From contig CAVQGM010000001.1 in the NCBI GenBank assembly GCA_963712065.1, forward strand, positions 124,001 to 188,000: 64,000 nt of DNA, written 5' to 3'. This DNA is from CAVQGM01 sp963712065 (lineage in GTDB: Bacteria > Actinomycetota > Acidimicrobiia > Acidimicrobiales > Acidimicrobilacustridaceae). Under the pieces are notes generated by a model that worked only from the letters and a program-made list of their open reading frames with translations, had not been told where the DNA came from and did no database searches. The translations under genes and the position numbers were made by a program. Positions 49,057-56,856 of the stretch are shown here, in pieces. The first letter of the stretch is position 1, and each line of letters opens with the position of its first letter.

Positions 49057-51525
49057 ATGGGTGCAGGCCGTTGGCACGCGCGGTGGGTCGCCGCCGCCCC
49101 GCCACCGCTGCAGTTCCACGGTGTGACGCCGTCGCTCGACGGTCGGGCGGCCATGGGCGTCACCCTGTTCCGGCGCCGCCTCGAGCTCGAGGCGGCGCCC
49201 ACCCGGGCCGTGCTGCGCATCACCGCGGACTCGCGGTACGTGCTGTGGGTCGACGGACGGGAGCTGGGACGCGGTCCGGTGCGGGGCAACCCACGCCGCC
49301 TGCGCCACGACGACTACGACCTGCGAGACGTCCTGCGGCGGGGGCCGAACGTCCTCGCCGTGCTCGTACGGCACTACGGGGTGCCGAACCCGTGGTGGAT
49401 GCCGGTCCCCGCGACCTACGGCCTCGGCGGGAGCGCCCTCGCGGCCGAGCTCGACCTCGGCGACGCCGGCGCCGTGGGCACCGATGCCCGGTGGCGGTGC
49501 CTGCGCAGCGGGGCGTGGCTGGCCGCCGCGCCCGGCGGCTTCAGCGCCCCGCACGCCCCGGAGATCGTGGACGCCCGGCTGCTCCCCCCGGGGTGGCAGG
49601 AGCCCGGCTTCGACGACGAAGGGTGGGACGCGGCCGTCGAGCTGACCCCCCACCACATCGGCTACGGCGGCGACCCCCGACCTCCGGTACACCCCTACGG
49701 TCCCCTGCCGCCCCGACCCCTGCCGCAACTCGGTGGCCCCGTCCGGGAGGGGCGCGTCGTCGCCCTCGGCGCCGCGCCCCACGAGGCGACCGAGGACGAC
49801 CCCGTCCTGCAGGCCGCGGCCGACCAGGCCGCCGCCGGCGCCCTCGTGTCCACCGCCGTCGAACTGCCCGCCGTGCTCGAGCAGCCGGCCACCGACTCGG
49901 CCCGCGTCGTGATCGTCGACCTGGGCGAGGAGACCGCGGGCCTGCTCGGCCTCGAGCTCGACGCCCCGGCGGGCACGCGCCTCGACGGCCGCGGGGCCGA
50001 GGACGTCACCGACGAGGGTGGGGTCGAGCCCCTCCAGCAGCACAGCGGCTTCCGCTACCTCGCCCGCGGCCACGACGACGTCTTCGAGACCATCGACCCG
50101 ATGGGACTGCGCTACCTGCAGCTGTCCATCCGGGGAGACGGCCCGGTCACGCTCCGCCGGGTCAGCGTGCGCGAACGCTCCCGTCCGCGCCCCGAGGGCC
50201 CGTTCTTCGCCTCGAGCGACCCGGAGCTCGATCGCATCTGGCAGACCGGGGTGCGCACGGTCGACCTGTGCGCCCAGGACGCGTACCTCGACTGCCCCTC
50301 GCGCGAGCAGCGGGCCTGGACCGGTGACGCCGTCGTGCACCAGATGGTCGACCTGGTGGCCAACCCGGACTGGTCGCTGGCCCGCTGGAACGTGGAGCTG
50401 GCGGCATCGCCGCGACCCGACGGCATGCTGCCCATGGCCGTCGGCGGTGACGCCGAGTGGAGTGACGAGACCTTCATCCCCGACTGGGCCCTGCACTGGG
50501 TCCACTCCCTGCACAACCTCCACCGCCATGACCGCGACGTCGAACGGATCGCCCGGCTCCTGCCGGTCGCCGAGCGCGTGGTCGACTGGTTCCGGCCCTT
50601 CGTCGACGACCGCGGCCTGCTCACCGACGTGACGGGGTGGCTCCTCGTCGACTGGAGCGCGGTGACGACGGCCGGTACCAGCGGAGCGGTCACCGCCCTG
50701 TGGGCCCGGGCCCTGGCCGAGGTCGCGGACATGGCCTCCCACCTCGGCGACGAGGGCCGGGCGACGAGGGCCCGCCTCGCCCACGAGCGCGTACGGGCGG
50801 GGTTCGAGGCGCTGTGGGACGAGGAGCGAGGGGTGTACGTGGACCACCTGCTCGACGGCGTGCCGGGCAGAACCGTGAGCCAGCACACGAATTCGTCGGC
50901 GGTCGTGGCCGGGGTCGTGCCCGACGACCGGGTGGTGGCACTGGTCGAGCGCATCACGGACCCCCGGGCGCTCGCGCAGGCGTCGTGGTTGATGCCCGGC
51001 CGGGAGGCGACCGTCGAAGGTCCCGGCGACATGTACGCCGACGTCTCCTACCTCGCCGCCGGCCCGGCGGCGCCGTGGTGGGACGTCGAGCACCGGATCG
51101 TGGCCGCCCAGCCCTTCTTCCGGTACGTCGTGCACGACGCCGTCGCCGTGGCCGGCCTCGACGAGCGGATCCCGGAGCTCTGCCGTGACTGGGCCCGCCT
51201 GCTCGACGACGACACCACCACGTGGCGGGAGGTCTGGTTCGGCGGCAGCCACTGCCACGGGTGGAGCTCGACCCCGACCCGCGACCTGTCGACGCGCACC
51301 CTCGGCGTGCGCCCGGCCGCGCCCGGCTTCGCCTCGGTCGAGATCGCCCCCGCGCTCGGCGACCTGGACCACGCCCGGGGTGCCGTCGTCACCCCCGACG
51401 GGCTGGTGGAGGTCGACGTCGGCACCGGCCACCTCCACGTCGACACCCCCCTGCCGGCGATCGTGCGCTGGAAGGGGCGCACGGAGGAGCTGCCCCCCGG
51501 ACGACACCGCATCGAGCCGTCCTGA
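49057..51525 (+). CDS. Glycoside hydrolase family 78-like protein
   Basis: An 822-aa protein with the alpha-L-rhamnosidase architecture: an N-terminal beta-sandwich (FRRRLELEAAPTRAVLRITA, YVLWVDGRELGRGPV), a middle sandwich, an (alpha/alpha)6 barrel with DAYLDCPSREQRAWTGDAVV (the GH78 DCPxRExxxWTGD motif holding catalytic acids) and a C-terminal beta domain (FASVEIAPALGDLDHARGAV). There is no signal peptide, so it is cytoplasmic and would act on imported or internal glycosides. Conserved GHWSST-type blocks read HCHGWSSTPTRDL. The ATG has GAGGGGGGAGAC upstream. Confidence 0.82.
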   Translation: MGAGRWHARWVAAAPPPLQFHGVTPSLDGRAAMGVTLFRRRLELEAAPTRAVLRITADSRYVLWVDGRELGRGPVRGNPRRLRHDDYDLRDVLRRGPNVLAVLVRHYGVPNPWWMPVPATYGLGGSALAAELDLGDAGAVGTDARWRCLRSGAWLAAAPGGFSAPHAPEIVDARLLPPGWQEPGFDDEGWDAAVELTPHHIGYGGDPRPPVHPYGPLPPRPLPQLGGPVREGRVVALGAAPHEATEDDPVLQAAADQAAAGALVSTAVELPAVLEQPATDSARVVIVDLGEETAGLLGLELDAPAGTRLDGRGAEDVTDEGGVEPLQQHSGFRYLARGHDDVFETIDPMGLRYLQLSIRGDGPVTLRRVSVRERSRPRPEGPFFASSDPELDRIWQTGVRTVDLCAQDAYLDCPSREQRAWTGDAVVHQMVDLVANPDWSLARWNVELAASPRPDGMLPMAVGGDAEWSDETFIPDWALHWVHSLHNLHRHDRDVERIARLLPVAERVVDWFRPFVDDRGLLTDVTGWLLVDWSAVTTAGTSGAVTALWARALAEVADMASHLGDEGRATRARLAHERVRAGFEALWDEERGVYVDHLLDGVPGRTVSQHTNSSAVVAGVVPDDRVVALVERITDPRALAQASWLMPGREATVEGPGDMYADVSYLAAGPAAPWWDVEHRIVAAQPFFRYVVHDAVAVAGLDERIPELCRDWARLLDDDTTTWREVWFGGSHCHGWSSTPTRDLSTRTLGVRPAAPGFASVEIAPALGDLDHARGAVVTPDGLVEVDVGTGHLHVDTPLPAIVRWKGRTEELPPGRHRIEPS

Positions 51526-51561
51526 CCGCCGGCGCCGCCCGGCGGGCCGGGTCGGGCACCG

Positions 51562-52008
51562 CTACGCCCTCGGCGCGTGGGCGTCCGGTGGGTCGACGAA
51601 CAGCTCGAGCTGGATGCGGTCGGGATCACGGAAGATGAGCACGCTCCCGTAGGCCTCCGAGCGAGGCTCCTGGTACTCGACGCCCAACCCGTCGAACCGC
51701 GAGCGCCAGGCCTCGAGATCGCCGGTGTGGTGGAGGCGGAACGACAGGTGGTCGAGGCCGGGCCGGAACTCGCTGAACGAGGTGCCCTCGTGGGCCTTGT
51801 GCTCCTGGAGGAGGAGCACGAACTCTCCGGCGCCGAGGGCGAGCACCACCGTGCGACCGTCGCCGTGGCTCTGGTCGCCGATGACCTCGAAGCCGAGCAC
51901 GTCGCAGTACCACGGCACCGACCGCTCGAGGTCGGACACGGTGAGCGACAGGTGGTGCAGCGCCCCGAGCGATCGCAGCCCGTCGGCCTGGTCGCCGGCG
52001 TCGGTCAC
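51562..52008 (-). CDS. VOC (glyoxalase/dioxygenase) family protein
   Basis: A 148-aa single-module VOC protein: ALHHLSLTVSDLERSVPWYC (metal His at HLSL), LGAGEFVLLLQEHK, and LDHLSFRLHHTG and DRIQLELFVDPP (ligand His and Glu). Enzyme type (glyoxalase, fosfomycin-type, dioxygenase) cannot be fixed. The GTG start overlaps the diguanylate cyclase stop as GTGA. Confidence 0.8.
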   Translation of the reverse strand: MTDAGDQADGLRSLGALHHLSLTVSDLERSVPWYCDVLGFEVIGDQSHGDGRTVVLALGAGEFVLLLQEHKAHEGTSFSEFRPGLDHLSFRLHHTGDLEAWRSRFDGLGVEYQEPRSEAYGSVLIFRDPDRIQLELFVDPPDAHAPRA

Positions 52009-54104
52009 GAGCCCTCTTCGGGGGCTCGCACGACCACGCGGCCTCGGCCCTGGGCCTTGGCCTGGTACATCGTGGCGTCGGCCGCGGCGATGAGGGAGTC
52101 GGCGTCGGCGATGCGGCGATCGACCGGGACGAGGCCGATGGACGCGCCGATGGTGGCCTGCACCCCTTCGACGGCGACCGGGTCGCTGATGGCTGCGATC
52201 AGGCGCTCGGCGATGCGTTCGAGCAGGTCGAGGTCGGCGATGCCCTCGATGAGCACGGCGAACTCGTCGCCGCCGAGGCGCGCCGCGGTGTCGGTCTCGC
52301 GGATCACGTCGTGCATGCGGTCGGCCACGGCGACGAGCACCGCGTCGCCCACGTGGTGACCGAACTCGTCGTTCACGGGCTTGAAGCTATCGAGATCCAC
52401 GAAGAGGAGCGCGACCGGCTGGCCGTACCGGCGGTGGCGGGCCAGGGCCTGCTCGAGGCGGTCGTAGAGCAGGAGCCGGTTGGGCAGGCCCGTGAGGTAG
52501 TCGTGGGTCGCCAGGTGGAGCATCTGGCTCTGGGCCTGCTTGAGGTCGGAGATGTCGCGGGCGACGGCCGACAGGGCCTCGATGCGACCGTCCGGGCCCG
52601 TGTGGGCCACGAACACCGCCGAGACCGGGATGTCGCCACCGCCCTGGCGCCGGAAGGTGAGCTCGCCGCGCCAGGTGCCCTGCTCGACCAGGATCGGCTC
52701 GACCACGTCGTGGAAGTGGTCGTTGGACTCGCCGTCGAGCACGTCCATCAGGAAGCTGCCCTGCTCGTCGCCGTCGACGGCTCGGGCGCCGAGCACCTCG
52801 TAGGCGGCGTTGTTGACGTAGGTGAGCGCGCCGTTGCGCTCGGTGATCATGAGGAAGTCGGTCCCGGCGTCGAGCACGCGGGCCAGCTGGTCGGCTCGGG
52901 TGCTCGCCTCGATGGTGGCGGTGACGTCGCTGAGGGTGACCACCCACCCGTCGTCGACCCCCTGCTCGTCGGTGACCGGCGCCACCCGCAGGTCGGCCCA
53001 GAACCGTTGGCCGGGCCGGCCCGCCCCGGGGGGCCCGACCACGCCGGTGACCACGTCGGTCTGGACCCGGAACGAGAAGGCCCGACCGGACTCGCGCGAC
53101 TCGACCGCACGCTCGACGATCTCGTCGAGCTGGTCGGTGGGCAGCAGTCGCCGCCACCGGGTGCCCCTGACCTCGGCCTCGTCCCCGACGATCTCGGTCC
53201 AGCGCCGGTTCACGTAGACGATCCGCCCGGCGCGGTCGAGGCGGGCGACCGCCACCGGTCCGGCCTCGGTGATCGACTCGAACAGGTGGCGGTAGTGGGC
53301 CAGCTCCTCGCGGGCGATGGTGTGGTCGGTGACGTCGATGCTCGCACCGGCGTAGCCGACGAGGGCGCCGGCGTCGTCGAGCAGTGGCTCGGCCCGGTGG
53401 TGCAGCCACCGCCAGTCGCCGTCGTGGCGCCGCATCCGGCTGACGACGTCGACGGGCTGGTCGCCCTGCACGGCGGCGAGGATCGCCTCGCGGGTGGCCT
53501 CGTAGTCCTCGGGGTGCGTCCGCTCGCGCCACCGGGTGCCGAGATCGTCGTCGGTGGCGAGCCCGAGGAAGGACAGGGTCTGCGCGTTGGCGGCCAAGGG
53601 CACCGCTCGGCGGTCGGCGGACCACAGCATCACGGGCGCGCGCTCGGCGAGCGGCGTGACGTCGGGCCCGACGGTGACGTCGATGAAGTCGATGACCGAG
53701 ATGAGGTAGTCGGCCCGTTGGGACTCGGTGAACACGCCGAACACCCGAGCCGGCAGCACCATCGGGGAGCCGTCTCGCGGGTTGGTGCACCGCACGTGGC
53801 ACCGGAAGGCCGAGATCTCACCGTGCCAGATCTGCTCGATGCCCCGGGCGACCTCGTCCTCGTCACCGGGCTCGACCATCGCGCCGAGGGCCCGTCCCCG
53901 GAGCTGGTCGTGCGACGCACCCTGGAGCATCTCGAGGACCGGGTTGGCGTGCAACAGCTCGCCGTCGGCGCTCCACAGGCCGATGCCGACCGGCGCGGCG
54001 TCGAACAGGGACGCGACCTGTTGCAGCCGTGCGCTGAGCACGGCGCCGCCGGGCACGCCCCGCTTTCGAAACGCCACGTCCCGCCGTGGCGGCTCGTCCG
54101 TCAT
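52005..54104 (-). CDS. PAS-rich diguanylate cyclase
   Basis: A 699-aa soluble sensor: four PAS domains in series (blocks at APVGIGLWSADGELLHANPV, APVMLWSADRRAVPLAANAQ, AGPVAVARLDRAGRIVYVNR and GTDFLMITERNGALTYVNN), then a GGDEF domain from about residue 530. The active site LGGDEFAVL is intact, and RETD five residues ahead of it is the RxxD inhibitory I-site, so the enzyme should make c-di-GMP and be feedback-limited. No membrane helix and no EAL domain. The N-terminal PAS ligand is unknown. The VOC gene overlaps its end. Confidence 0.92.
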   Translation of the reverse strand: MTDEPPRRDVAFRKRGVPGGAVLSARLQQVASLFDAAPVGIGLWSADGELLHANPVLEMLQGASHDQLRGRALGAMVEPGDEDEVARGIEQIWHGEISAFRCHVRCTNPRDGSPMVLPARVFGVFTESQRADYLISVIDFIDVTVGPDVTPLAERAPVMLWSADRRAVPLAANAQTLSFLGLATDDDLGTRWRERTHPEDYEATREAILAAVQGDQPVDVVSRMRRHDGDWRWLHHRAEPLLDDAGALVGYAGASIDVTDHTIAREELAHYRHLFESITEAGPVAVARLDRAGRIVYVNRRWTEIVGDEAEVRGTRWRRLLPTDQLDEIVERAVESRESGRAFSFRVQTDVVTGVVGPPGAGRPGQRFWADLRVAPVTDEQGVDDGWVVTLSDVTATIEASTRADQLARVLDAGTDFLMITERNGALTYVNNAAYEVLGARAVDGDEQGSFLMDVLDGESNDHFHDVVEPILVEQGTWRGELTFRRQGGGDIPVSAVFVAHTGPDGRIEALSAVARDISDLKQAQSQMLHLATHDYLTGLPNRLLLYDRLEQALARHRRYGQPVALLFVDLDSFKPVNDEFGHHVGDAVLVAVADRMHDVIRETDTAARLGGDEFAVLIEGIADLDLLERIAERLIAAISDPVAVEGVQATIGASIGLVPVDRRIADADSLIAAADATMYQAKAQGRGRVVVRAPEEGS

Positions 54105-54194
54105 ACGCTCCCGCTCGTCCGCTCGCTCGGTGGCCGGGAAGGGGAGCTGCCCCCGGCGTCCGCCGTCGCCCGCTTCCCGAGTCCGGTACCAGAG

Positions 54195-54200
54195 TACGCT
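54195..54200 (+). promoter_or_regulatory. -10 box TACGCT, leaderless start 54209
   Basis: Eight nt before the GTG of the SnoaL-like gene; selects it over longer frames. Confidence 0.45.
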
Positions 54201-54208
54201 GCGGCGCC

Positions 54209-54694
54209 GTGGTCGACCCGTCCGATGTCGTCGAGGCGCTGTTGTACCAGTACGCGTGCGCCATCGACGAAGGCGACTTCGGGGCCGTCGGCGCCCTGTT
54301 CGCCCACGGCGCCATCGCCACCGAGGACGGCACGGTGATCGCCCGGGGCGCCGACGAGGTGCGCCGGCTCTACGAGACGACGACCCGGATCCACGACGAC
54401 GGCACCCCGCGAACGGCCCACATCACCACGAACGTGCAGGTCAGCGTGGACGAGGAGGCCGGACGGGCCGAGGCCGGGTCCCGGTTCGTGGTGCAACAGG
54501 CCGTCCCGGCGGCGGGCGACGACCCCGGTCTCGCCCTGCAGCCGATCATCGCCGGGCGCTACCACGACACCTTCGTGCGGGTCGACGGCGAGTGGCGCTT
54601 CGCCGAGCGCAGGATGCGACCGGAGCTGTTCGGCGACCTGTCCCGGCACCTGCTGTTCGACCCGGCGTCCCTGACCCGACCCGACCCGACCTGA
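54209..54694 (+). CDS. SnoaL/NTF2-like protein
   Basis: A 161-aa NTF2-fold protein, SnoaL-4 type: DVVEALLYQYACAIDEGDFG, ALFAHGAIATEDGTVIARG, then ITTNVQVSVDEEAGRAEAGS and GRYHDTFVRVDGEWRFAERR. The family includes ketosteroid isomerase-like and hydroxylase-associated proteins. The GTG is 8 nt after TACGCT. The last codons run into a pentamer repeat (54671-54720), so the C-terminal TRPDPT is probably repeat-derived. Confidence 0.78.
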   Translation: MVDPSDVVEALLYQYACAIDEGDFGAVGALFAHGAIATEDGTVIARGADEVRRLYETTTRIHDDGTPRTAHITTNVQVSVDEEAGRAEAGSRFVVQQAVPAAGDDPGLALQPIIAGRYHDTFVRVDGEWRFAERRMRPELFGDLSRHLLFDPASLTRPDPT

Positions 54695-54720
54695 CCCGAC
54701 CCGACCTGACCCGACCCAGC
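54671..54720. repeat. Pentanucleotide tandem repeat
   Basis: Ten consecutive CYGAC-type pentamers (CTGAC or CCGAC, last unit degenerate) overlap the stop of the SnoaL gene. Because five is not a multiple of three, a copy-number change would alter the end of that protein. Confidence 0.85.
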
Positions 54721-54774
54721 ACCGACCGGCCTGCGTCCGGTCGGCGTCCCGACCCGTTCCCCCCGGAGGCCCCG

Positions 54775-55554
54775 ATGCCGTCGTCCGACCTGTTCTCCAT
54801 CGAGGGGAAGACCGCCCTCGTCACCGGCGGGAGCCGGGGCATCGGGCTGATGATCGCCCGCGGCTTCGTCGAGGCCGGGGCCAAGGTCTACATCTCGTCC
54901 CGCAAGGCCGAGGTCTGCGACGAGGTCGCCGCCGAGCTCTCGGCGGGCGACGGCACGTGCATCGCGGTGCCGGCCGACCTCTCCTCCCCCGACGAGTGCG
55001 GTCGGCTGGCGTCCGAGATCGCCGGCCGAGAGGACCGGCTGCACATCCTCGTGAACAACGCCGGCGCCAACTGGGGCGCACCGCTGGCCGAGTTCCCGGA
55101 CTCGGCCTGGGATCGGGTGCTCGACCTCAACGTGAAGGCCGTGTTCCGCCTCACCCGAGACCTCGTGCCGGTGCTCGAGGCGGCGGGCACGCCGGCCGAT
55201 CCGGCGCGGGTGATCAACATCGGGTCGATCGACGGGCTGCACGTGCCCATCCTCGACACCTTCTCCTACTCGGCCAGCAAGGCGGCCGTGCACCACATGA
55301 CGCGGGTGCTGGCCCACCACCTCGCGCCCCGACACGTCACCGTGAACGCGATCGCCCCCGGCCCCTTCGAGAGCAAGATGATGGCGGCCACCCTCGAGTC
55401 GTTCGGCGACGCCATCCGGGCCCAGTGTCCGCTCGGGCGAATCGGCGATCCCGACGACATGGCCGGCACCGCCATCTTCCTGTCCTCCCGAGCCGGCTCC
55501 TATCTCACCGGCGCGGTGATCCCCGTCGACGGCGGCATCTCCACCACCGTGTGA
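54775..55554 (+). CDS. Short-chain dehydrogenase/reductase (RhlG-like)
   Basis: A 259-aa classical SDR. Cofactor motif TGGSRGIG, NNAGANWG, Ser in INIGSIDG, catalytic Tyr/Lys YSASK, and PGPFESKMM. The pattern KTALVTGGSRGIGLMIARGF with SSRKAEVCDEVAAEL is close to NADPH-dependent 3-oxoacyl reductases of the RhlG kind. The ATG has GGAGGCCCC upstream. It lies after the pentamer repeat and may share the SnoaL gene's transcript. Confidence 0.9.
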   Translation: MPSSDLFSIEGKTALVTGGSRGIGLMIARGFVEAGAKVYISSRKAEVCDEVAAELSAGDGTCIAVPADLSSPDECGRLASEIAGREDRLHILVNNAGANWGAPLAEFPDSAWDRVLDLNVKAVFRLTRDLVPVLEAAGTPADPARVINIGSIDGLHVPILDTFSYSASKAAVHHMTRVLAHHLAPRHVTVNAIAPGPFESKMMAATLESFGDAIRAQCPLGRIGDPDDMAGTAIFLSSRAGSYLTGAVIPVDGGISTTV

Positions 55555-55567
55555 CCCCGCTCTCGGG

Positions 55568-55789
55568 TCAGGTCAAGGCGATCAGGGCGATGGCGCCGAG
55601 CGCCAGGAGGACGACGGCAAGCCCGCCGATGAGCCAGTTCGTCCAGCTGTGCCGGCCGCGGGCCAACCCGAAGTCGACCACGTCGTCACGGGAGTGCTTC
55701 AGACGGTAGGCGTCGTCCGCGGGCGTGCCCACCTTCGGCAGGGGGTGCGAGGGCTTGCGCTTCTTGGCGGTCTTCTTGTGGTTCGCCAC
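55568..55789 (-). CDS. Small basic single-pass membrane protein
   Basis: A 73-aa protein: a strongly basic N terminus (ANHKKTAKKRKPSHPLPKVG) and one C-terminal hydrophobic segment (NWLIGGLAVVLLALGAIALI) ending at the last residue, so probably tail-anchored. No family recognised. The GTG start is 7 nt after TACGCT (55797-55802). It lies just downstream of the selenoprotein gene. Confidence 0.65.
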   Translation of the reverse strand: MANHKKTAKKRKPSHPLPKVGTPADDAYRLKHSRDDVVDFGLARGRHSWTNWLIGGLAVVLLALGAIALIALT

Positions 55790-55796
55790 GGCCGGG

Positions 55797-55802
55797 AGCG
55801 TA
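55797..55802 (-). promoter_or_regulatory. -10 box TACGCT, leaderless start 55789
   Basis: Seven nt before the GTG of the small basic membrane protein; it lies just past the selenoprotein stop. Confidence 0.45.
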
Positions 55803-55810
55803 CTGGCGAC

Positions 55811-56842
55811 TCACCCCTCGGGCGATCGGTACCCCGGGCGGCCGGCCTCGTCCCACGTCGAGTAGAGCTCGATGAACTCGTCGGAGAGGAACGGGTCGAT
55901 GCCGCGCAGCGGGAACGACCCCCGGCGGATCGTCCAGTCGTCGGGCGCCAGCTCGGCCGCCCGTACGAAGTGGGCCTCGGCCTCCTCGTCGCGGCCGAGG
56001 TCGTGGAGGTGGGCCCCGAGACGCCACTCGGCGCGGGCCTGGGCCCGCTCGGCGGCCACGGGTTCGGGGCCCCGGGCGACGGAGTCGGCGGGGACCTCGC
56101 CGTCGCGCACCCACCGGCGGAGCTGGTCGTGGTGGACCTCGGCGCTGACGCCGGTGAAGTCGATGAACGTGTCGTCGCCGGGGGCCACGACCGGCGCCCG
56201 GGCGACCATGCCGTCCTCGTCGATCCACACCGACATCGGCACGTTGACGATGCCGTAGCGCTCGGCCACGAGGTGGGCACGGTCCACCACGACCGGGAAC
56301 GTGGGCCGGGGGTCGGCGGCGTCGACCCACTCGCGCGAGAGCTCGGGATCGGCGTCGAGGGCGACGGCGATGATCGTCAGGTCACCACCGAGCTCGTCGT
56401 TGAGTCGCTGCCAACCTGGCAGCTCGTAGCGGCAGCCTCACCAGCTCGCCCAGGCCAGCAGGAGGCGCTTGCGGCCGGCGAAGTCGCGCAGGGCGATGGC
56501 CCGACCCTCGAGGTCGGGCAGGGAGAAGTCGGGGGCGGTGTCGCCGGGCCGGAGGGTGGTGCGCGCCCCGACGGGATCGCCCACGACGACGGTGGCGGCG
56601 GCCGGCGCGCAGGCCACCGCCCGGCCGAGGGCCCGGCCGAGGAGCTCGGCGTCGAAGCCGCCGTCCACCACGAGACCGGGGTGCAGCCCGGTGGGGATGC
56701 ACACGTCGCCCTGGCAGAGGCCCTCGGGCTTGGAGACGAAGCCGGTGGCCGGCTCGACGGCGTCGGCGTCGAGCACGACGCGCCCGTCGCGCACGGCTCC
56801 GGGCACGTGGCGCACCTCCTGCCCGCGGACGACCGTGATCAC
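55811..56842 (-). CDS. Probable selenoprotein: redoxin with Sec-Gly-Cys active site and TPR-like tail
   Basis: A 343-aa protein reading through an in-frame TGA at codon 135. Residues 1-90 carry a C-x4-C pair (GLCQGDVCIP, C43/C48). Residues about 95-230 are an AhpC/TlpA-type thioredoxin fold (PGDTAPDFSLPDLEGRAIAL, LLLAWASW-U-GCRYELPGW, IVNVPMSVWIDEDG with cis-Pro). The remainder is TPR-like (AEAHFVRAAELAPD). The TGA falls where redoxins have Cys, giving U-G-C, and both sides stay in one frame. A SECIS-like hairpin follows. GTG 56842 is 8 nt after TAGGGT. Without selenium the product would be a 134-aa truncation. Confidence 0.82.
56407..56440 (-). promoter_or_regulatory. Bacterial SECIS-like hairpin after the Sec TGA
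   Basis: On the minus strand TGA is at 56440-56438. After 14 nt comes GCTGCC (56423-56418), loop AGGTT (56417-56413) and GGCAGC (56412-56407), a perfect 6-bp stem, extendable to 7. The apical AGGU matches the loop of the E. coli fdhF SECIS (AGGUCU), read by SelB, and the loop begins 21 nt after the TGA, close to the 18 nt in fdhF. The hairpin is coding (ELPGWQR). Confidence 0.75.
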
Positions 56843-56850
56843 GGGCGGGG

Positions 56851-56856
56851 ACCCTA
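56851..56856 (-). promoter_or_regulatory. -10 box TAGGGT, leaderless start 56842
   Basis: Eight nt before the GTG of the selenoprotein gene, within the last bases of the WS/DGAT gene. Confidence 0.45.

Noticed and set aside
47190..50327. 1045-aa open frame on the plus strand
   Set aside because: It crosses FadE5-like, isomerase, PIG-L and GH78 genes in other frames and has the Arg/Pro/Ala bias of a GC-rich shadow frame.
55811..56440. Frameshifted or nonsense pseudogene at the TGA
   Set aside because: Both sides are in the same frame, the TGA sits exactly at the active-site Cys position, and a SECIS-like hairpin follows.
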